Positions 23,865 through 26,335 of a DNA stretch of 26,335 bases are shown in pieces. A program made the translations under genes and the position numbers. How positions within the stretch are numbered: the stretch's first letter is position 1; each line of letters begins with the position of its first letter. The notes under the pieces were generated by a model that saw only the letters and a list, made by a program, of their open reading frames with translations, did not search any database and had not been told where the DNA came from. This stretch comes from GCA-1730015 sp964550655 (GTDB lineage: Bacteria > Pseudomonadota > Gammaproteobacteria > Granulosicoccales > Granulosicoccaceae), in assembly GCA_964550655.1 (NCBI GenBank), contig CAZKAQ010000043.1, positions 1 through 26,335 on the forward strand. Direction: 5' to 3'.

Positions 23865-24650
23865 ATGCCAAGAATAATACATTTGTCAGACACTCATATC
23901 TTAGCCAGCGAAGATTCAGATCTTTCAGGCTTGTATCCATTCAGAACGCTTAAACCGATTGTCCAAAAAATAGCAGAGCTTAAACCCCGCGCTGATGTAA
24001 TCTTGTTAACCGGCGATGTAGGGGATAAAGGTACAGAAGAAGAATATGCGCTTTTCAAGAAGCTGTTAACGCCACTTGGGATACCAGTCTATTGGATCCC
24101 CGGAAATCACGATAACGCAGCTGAGTTACAAAAAGCATCTGACGGAAGACTGTTTTTAAACAATCGCACCGTTCGATTAGACGCCTGGAACGTAATCTTA
24201 CTGAACTCTCAAGTCATCGATAAAGATTACGGGCATATCAGTAATGAAGAATTTGACTATTTATCAGCACAGCTGAATCAATACCCTGACAACCCGACAC
24301 TTGTGACCTTGCACCACACACCATGCTCACCATGTGTAAATCCGGGATGCCAGCTCAACAATCATGATGAGTTTCTGTCATTTCTAAAGTCGCACCCGCA
24401 GGTGAAGTTGGTGCTGGCAGGTCACACGCATCATGCAGATGAAATTAAAACAGGTAATCTGACTGTTTTTACAGCACCGTCTACCCTCGCTCAGGTTCTG
24501 CATCCGCACGACGAATCTCTGCTCGACATCAATAACTTTATGGCATGTCATACCATAGACGGGTCAACCATCGGATTTGGTGTATTCGATTTGTCTTCTG
24601 ATGGTAGTTACACACAACAGCTTCATCATATTGAGATAAACTCCAAATAA
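23865..24650 (+). CDS. cpdA: 3',5'-cyclic AMP phosphodiesterase, CpdA type
   Basis: A 261-aa cytosolic calcineurin-like phosphoesterase. The five metal-binding blocks are in order: LSDTH with Asp9 and His11, LTGDVGDKG with Asp51, IPGNHDN with Asn81 and His82, LHHTP with His150, and AGHTHH with His187 and His189. The length and C-terminal layout fit CpdA, which hydrolyses cAMP to AMP and so lowers CRP activity. A Cys cluster (CSPCVNPGC, 154-162) follows the fourth block, and related CpdA proteins often have a Cys here. No Shine-Dalgarno is visible before the ATG. It is 65 bases after the metallo-beta-lactamase-fold gene. A general class III phosphoesterase remains possible. Confidence 0.85.
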   Translation: MPRIIHLSDTHILASEDSDLSGLYPFRTLKPIVQKIAELKPRADVILLTGDVGDKGTEEEYALFKKLLTPLGIPVYWIPGNHDNAAELQKASDGRLFLNNRTVRLDAWNVILLNSQVIDKDYGHISNEEFDYLSAQLNQYPDNPTLVTLHHTPCSPCVNPGCQLNNHDEFLSFLKSHPQVKLVLAGHTHHADEIKTGNLTVFTAPSTLAQVLHPHDESLLDINNFMACHTIDGSTIGFGVFDLSSDGSYTQQLHHIEINSK

Positions 24651-25281
24651 GGGTGGCGCGGAGAAAAACCTGGCTATTGTTGTTGCTCCAACTCTGTTAT
24701 AACCAGATGTTGCACTTCATGTTAGTAGTAAAAATGCAGGTGAATGTTATATGTAATATCGGAGCACTATTTCGGTTACTTTTTAAATGCACTGGAAAAA
24801 TTGACAGTTTGTTAGCTAAATCGACTCCCATGTCACACGGTTAGTCTATGCCAACGTATCACCAGAATGGGGTATGCCTGCGGAGGAAAGCTTTCTCTCA
24901 AGTACCGGAATTTTTGTTGTCTCACTATTGCGAATTACCGGTAACACGCTCTCGGGTTGTGTGTCGTATTCGACATGGTGTCTTTCGCTGAGTGTTTACT
25001 TTGTTCGGATGCACAGCGACATTATTGTAAGACGCTACCTCGCTCAATGGCGGTTCGACCATTGACCAAAGTCTATGGCATCACTTATTAGGGTACTGCT
25101 TTGAGCGGCTCAGAATTTTAAATCCTCCGGTTTGCAGTGGGATATTTTGCGGGCATAGAAACATAGAATCGCTCGTTTCTTACTAACCAAAACTAATGAG
25201 CACCAAGAGAATATTTGCTGAAAAGAAAAAACCCAAGCATAAAAATATAACAACACACCTTCATCTGACAGTCATGATTAA
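24651..25281. other. About 630 bases with no recognised gene
   Basis: Between cpdA and the RHS fragment. Short open frames (up to 63 codons) exist but have no convincing start sites or recognisable products. I saw no transposase remnant, tRNA or terminator. Base composition shifts toward A/T near 25190-25260. A nine-base word GACAGTCAT at 25267-25275 recurs at 26305-26313 beyond the RHS fragment. Confidence 0.5.
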
Positions 25282-26280
25282 GCTCATTCGATCGCAGGCG
25301 AGACGCAGTATGGCTACGATGATCGGGATAACCTGACGAGTGTGACAGATCCTGAAGGGTTGACAACGAGCTATGTGTACAACGGATTCGATGAAGTCAC
25401 AACAGAAACAAGTCCGGATACAGGAACAACAATTTACACCTATGACGATGCGAGTAATCTGTCAACAGAAACCGATGCCAGAGGAATCACCGCGACGTAC
25501 AGCTACGACGCACTGAACCGGCTGACAGGAATCAGCTATCCAGACAGTGCCGAGAATATCAATTACTTCTACGATGAAGGCATCTACGGCGTCGGCCGTC
25601 TGAGCCGCATCACAGATGCGAGCGGTAGTACCGAGTATGGCTATGATGGCAGAGGCAATATCACAAGCGTGACCCAAACGGTCACAGATCAAAGCTACAC
25701 ACAAAGCTACAGCTACAACGGTGCAAACCGCCTGATCGGTATGACGTACCCGAGTGGACGAAGTGTCAGCTATAGCTATGATGACAGTGGCCGAGTTAGC
25801 GAAATAGACAGCAGTGGAGGAGATGAAGGGGCAGAGACGTTGGCCAATACGATCGATCGCCTGCCATTCGGCCCGATTGAGTCGTTGACCCTGGGCAACG
25901 GAATAGCAAGAAGCCGAAGTTATGATCGGGATTATCGGATTACGAACCTGACCGACGGCAATGTTCTTATCAAAGGGCTGGGATATAGTCCGGTGGACAA
26001 CATCACGGCGATTACAGACAGTGTCGACAGTGATCTGACTCAGTTATTCACCTACGATGAGCTTGATCGACTGGATTTCGCGACCGGTAACTACGGAGAG
26101 GACACATATACGTACGATGGTATAGGCAATCGTCAGAGCTTCACAAGAGATGGCCAGACGGACACGTATGGGTACAGCTCAGGTGGTCACAGGCTGCAGA
26201 GTGTGAATGGTCAAAGCTATCAGCACGATGCAGTGGGTAATACGCTGAGCACGGGAGCGCAGAGCTACCGCTACAACTAG
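25282..26280 (+). pseudogene. RHS/YD-repeat protein fragment lacking both ends
   Basis: The open frame begins after a TAA at 25279. YD-repeat sequence is recognisable from about 25297 (GETQYGYDDRDNLTSVTDPEG), upstream of the first possible start (GTG at 25342). About 320 residues of RHS core repeats follow: TSYVYNGFDEVT, TIYTYDDASNLSTETDARG, ATYSYDALNRLTGISYPD, TEYGYDGRGNITSVTQT, YSYNGANRLIGMTYPSGR, YDGIGNRQSFTRDG, and YQHDAVGNTLSTGAQSYRYN followed at once by TAG. Full RHS proteins are much longer, with an N-terminal export or anchoring region and a hypervariable C-terminal toxin after the core; neither is present. There is no signal peptide and no Shine-Dalgarno. It is read as an orphan core fragment, perhaps a relic of RHS recombination. 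Expression as a short protein from the GTG cannot be excluded. Confidence 0.7.
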
Positions 26281-26310
26281 TTTACGTAGACAGTAGTTTA
26301 TGTAGACAGT
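26279..26310. repeat. 16-bp tandem repeat after the RHS fragment
   Basis: AGTTTACGTAGACAGT is followed directly by AGTTTATGTAGACAGT (15 of 16 identical). The first copy begins within the RHS stop codon, so the repeat marks the exact point where RHS homology ends. Confidence 0.85.
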
Positions 26311-26334
26311 CATTGTAAAAAGTAACAATGACTG
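26307..26334. repeat. 10-bp perfect inverted repeat at the window edge
   Basis: CAGTCATTGT and ACAATGACTG flank an 8-nt A-rich loop. The left arm overlaps the end of the tandem repeat. It may be a terminator stem (whether T residues follow lies outside the window), an operator, or an end of a mobile element. Confidence 0.7.
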
Positions 26335-26335
26335 A

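Noticed and set aside
24653..24844. 63-codon hydrophobic open frame after cpdA
   Set aside because: Non-ATG start immediately after the cpdA stop, no ribosome binding site, no recognisable family; treated as chance.
1..26335. CRISPR arrays, tRNA or rRNA genes, intact insertion sequences, prophage genes
   Set aside because: None seen: no spaced direct repeats, no cloverleaf-like sequence, no transposase or integrase motifs in any frame.

Overview
The window reads like chromosomal DNA of a Gammaproteobacterium, probably a free-living aerobic heterotroph. The signs are a Sec/Tat-exported quinoprotein alcohol oxidation system, the gammaproteobacterial gene order MoxR–DUF58–DUF4381–VWA–VWA–TPR–BatD, an M20D amidohydrolase, a GGDEF/EAL protein and a CpdA-type phosphodiesterase. 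The genus cannot be fixed from sequence reading alone.

Left part (1–7389), mixed single genes: a large surface lipoprotein with a GH99/GH71-like TIM-barrel region and C-terminal repeats (minus strand); a class I aminotransferase (plus); an M20D amidohydrolase (minus); and a PAS–GGDEF–EAL protein (minus). A perfect CRP-type half-site pair lies in the divergent gap between the lipoprotein and the aminotransferase.

Central part (7390–24650), quinoprotein locus, built as two divergent blocks around a 183-base control region (17285–17467). Rightward: a PedF-type cytochrome c, a PedG/MoxJ-type periplasmic binding protein, a SoxYZ-like fused carrier, a Tat-type zinc metallohydrolase, then a PQQ alcohol dehydrogenase of the ExaA/PedE/PedH group with the Asp-Tyr-Asp signature of lanthanide-dependent enzymes. 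A strong intrinsic terminator follows it. Downstream lie a second secreted metallo-beta-lactamase-fold protein and a cAMP phosphodiesterase. Leftward: a rhodanese-like CxxxCW protein, then a tightly overlapping seven-gene MoxR/Bat block, then an ABC-type binding protein and a YVTN beta-propeller, both of families known from PQQ dehydrogenase loci. The MoxR/Bat block sits between the rhodanese and the binding protein, so it looks like part of the quinoprotein system. The best parallel is mxaR-S-A-C-K-L of methylotrophs, which is needed to insert calcium into methanol dehydrogenase. The inference offered here is a metal-insertion or maturation machine for a lanthanide-type alcohol dehydrogenase. 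No ABC permease or ATPase and no pqq biosynthesis genes are visible.

Right end (24651–26335): about 630 bases with no recognisable gene, then an RHS/YD-repeat fragment that lacks both ends, followed directly by a 16-bp tandem repeat and a 10-bp inverted repeat. This looks like a decayed or displaced RHS cassette. No tRNA, rRNA, CRISPR array or intact insertion sequence was seen.
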